A DNA stretch of 5,022 nt. It comes from Bacillota bacterium (lineage in GTDB: Bacteria; Bacillota; Clostridia; Lachnospirales; Lachnospiraceae). Shown piece by piece: positions 4,110 to 5,022 of this stretch. A program made the position numbers and the translations under genes. The stretch is from positions 1,490 through 6,511 of the forward strand of contig WFLY01000161.1 in NCBI GenBank assembly GCA_009177215.1. The letters are read 5' to 3'. The number at the start of each line of letters is the position of its first letter. Positions within the stretch are counted from its first letter, which is position 1. The notes under the pieces are model-generated. The model ran no database searches. It was not told the origin of the DNA and was given only the letters and a program-made list of their open reading frames with translations.

Positions 4110-5022
4110 TCATTTCCGTCTCGGTGGTTTCGGGCCTAAAAACTGATAATAATAAGTTTTCATCATACCATTATATATTTTTCGGTTCTTATCGGCATTC
4201 CGCCCTATGTACTGTTCCGCCTGTTCATAAGCGGTAATCAAATACATACTCCATGAATCCAGACAGCGATAACGTTCACCTATTATCTGATATAGCGCCG
4301 GCATCTGAGATTTATCCTGCAATCGCTCACCATAAGGCGGATTTGTAATCAGAAAACCGTATTTTTTCGGATGACTGAGCTGCTCCACGCTGCGCCGTTG
4401 AAAATGTATCAGCTTGTCAACTCCTGCCTTTCTGGCATTTTCTCTGGAGATATTTACCATATTATCATCAATATCATAGCCTTGTATATCCGTATCCACA
4501 TTCAAATCAAGAAGCTCATTTGCCTCGTCCAAAGTGTCATACCAATTCTTTTTTGCAACAATATGCTGCCAGCTTTCCGCTGTAAAGCTGCGGTTCATGC
4601 CTGGCGCCATATTTGCCGCCATCATTGCCGCCTCTATAGGAATGGTACCGCTGCCGCAAAAAGGATCCACCAAAATCCTATCCTTATTCCACGGTGTTAA
4701 CATAATCAACGCAGCCGCCAGATTCTCCGCAATGGGCGCTTTCGCCGTAAGCTGCCGATAGCCTCTTTTATGTAAGGATTCTCCCGTACTGTCTAATCCC
4801 ACAACTACCTCGTCCTTCATAAGAAAAACACGGATAGGAAAAGCAGCTCCATTTTCATCAAACCAGTTTACATGGTAGATACCCTTCAATCGCTCCACCA
4901 TCGCCTTTTTCATAATAGACTGAATATCCGATGGACTAAACAGCTTGGATTTCACACTCGCCGCCTTAGCCACCCAGAATTTGCCGTTCACCGGAATATA
5001 TTCTTCCCAAGGTAAACTCTTC
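4110..5022 (-). CDS. THUMP domain-containing class I SAM-dependent RNA methyltransferase (RlmL/YpsC type), 5' end beyond the window
   Basis: The frame is open to the right edge, reading KSLPWEEYIPVNGKFWVAK before the GTG at 4991, so the gene starts outside the window. 303 residues are visible of a family usually near 380; the missing part is the N-terminal ferredoxin-like region and the start of the THUMP domain. The visible part has the end of the THUMP domain (SVKSKLFSPSDIQSIMKKA), the linker signature GESLHKRGYR, SAM-binding motif I as DPFCGSGTIPIEAA (from 4667) and the catalytic NPPY of N-methyltransferases (4343-4332). This family methylates guanine N2 in 23S rRNA (m2G) from S-adenosylmethionine. 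The exact target nucleotide cannot be read here. The basic tail PKPPRRK is typical. A terminator follows the stop. Confidence 0.92.
   Translation of the reverse strand, partial: KSLPWEEYIPVNGKFWVAKAASVKSKLFSPSDIQSIMKKAMVERLKGIYHVNWFDENGAAFPIRVFLMKDEVVVGLDSTGESLHKRGYRQLTAKAPIAENLAAALIMLTPWNKDRILVDPFCGSGTIPIEAAMMAANMAPGMNRSFTAESWQHIVAKKNWYDTLDEANELLDLNVDTDIQGYDIDDNMVNISRENARKAGVDKLIHFQRRSVEQLSHPKKYGFLITNPPYGERLQDKSQMPALYQIIGERYRCLDSWSMYLITAYEQAEQYIGRNADKNRKIYNGMMKTYYYQFLGPKPPRRK

Noticed and set aside
1..5022. CRISPR array, rRNA or riboswitch
   Set aside because: No regularly spaced direct repeats, no rRNA-like sequence and no recognisable riboswitch core was found.

Overview
The window looks like part of a chromosome from a low-to-middling GC Firmicute, most likely a clostridial (Lachnospiraceae-like) gut anaerobe. 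The reasons are strong AGGAG-type ribosome binding sites, near-consensus sigma-A promoters, the rdgB-yfcE gene pair (as in Bacillus ysnA-ysnB), a tRNA-Pro without an encoded CCA, and a Tn916-type tyrosine recombinase. The species assignment is inference.

The left part (1 to about 1,700) is the wreck of an integrative/mobilizable element. At the left edge a minus-strand gene begins (6 codons visible) behind a clear promoter and RBS. Next comes a minus-strand remnant of the C-terminal part of a relaxase-like mobilization protein (88-521) broken by three frame disruptions. It abuts, at about 521-534, a plus-strand integrase that lacks its N-terminus and carries an in-frame amber codon at 1149. 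Downstream are a nested hairpin (1574-1614) and what looks like the left end and first codons of an IS200/IS605-type tnpB (about 1624-1708).

The middle (1,695-2,580) holds an AT-rich minus-strand GNAT acetyltransferase gene, then a gene-poor stretch with traces of decayed coding sequence, a TTGACA-containing repeat cluster with two mutually exclusive hairpins, and a Spo0A-box-like heptamer.

The right part is core chromosome, all on the minus strand. In transcription order it contains a THUMP-type rRNA methyltransferase gene (running in from beyond the right edge), a terminator, a short ORF that looks like the tail of a lost gene, rdgB (non-canonical purine NTP pyrophosphatase), yfcE-type phosphodiesterase, and tRNA-Pro(UGG) behind a perfect-hexamer promoter. 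Directly 3' of the tRNA lies a compact multi-helix structure (2611-2738) followed by a strong rho-independent terminator (2578-2605). The promoter, tRNA, structured RNA and terminator read as one transcription unit, which makes this the most interesting non-gene signal in the window. It could be a tRNA-linked non-coding RNA or a dispersed structured repeat.
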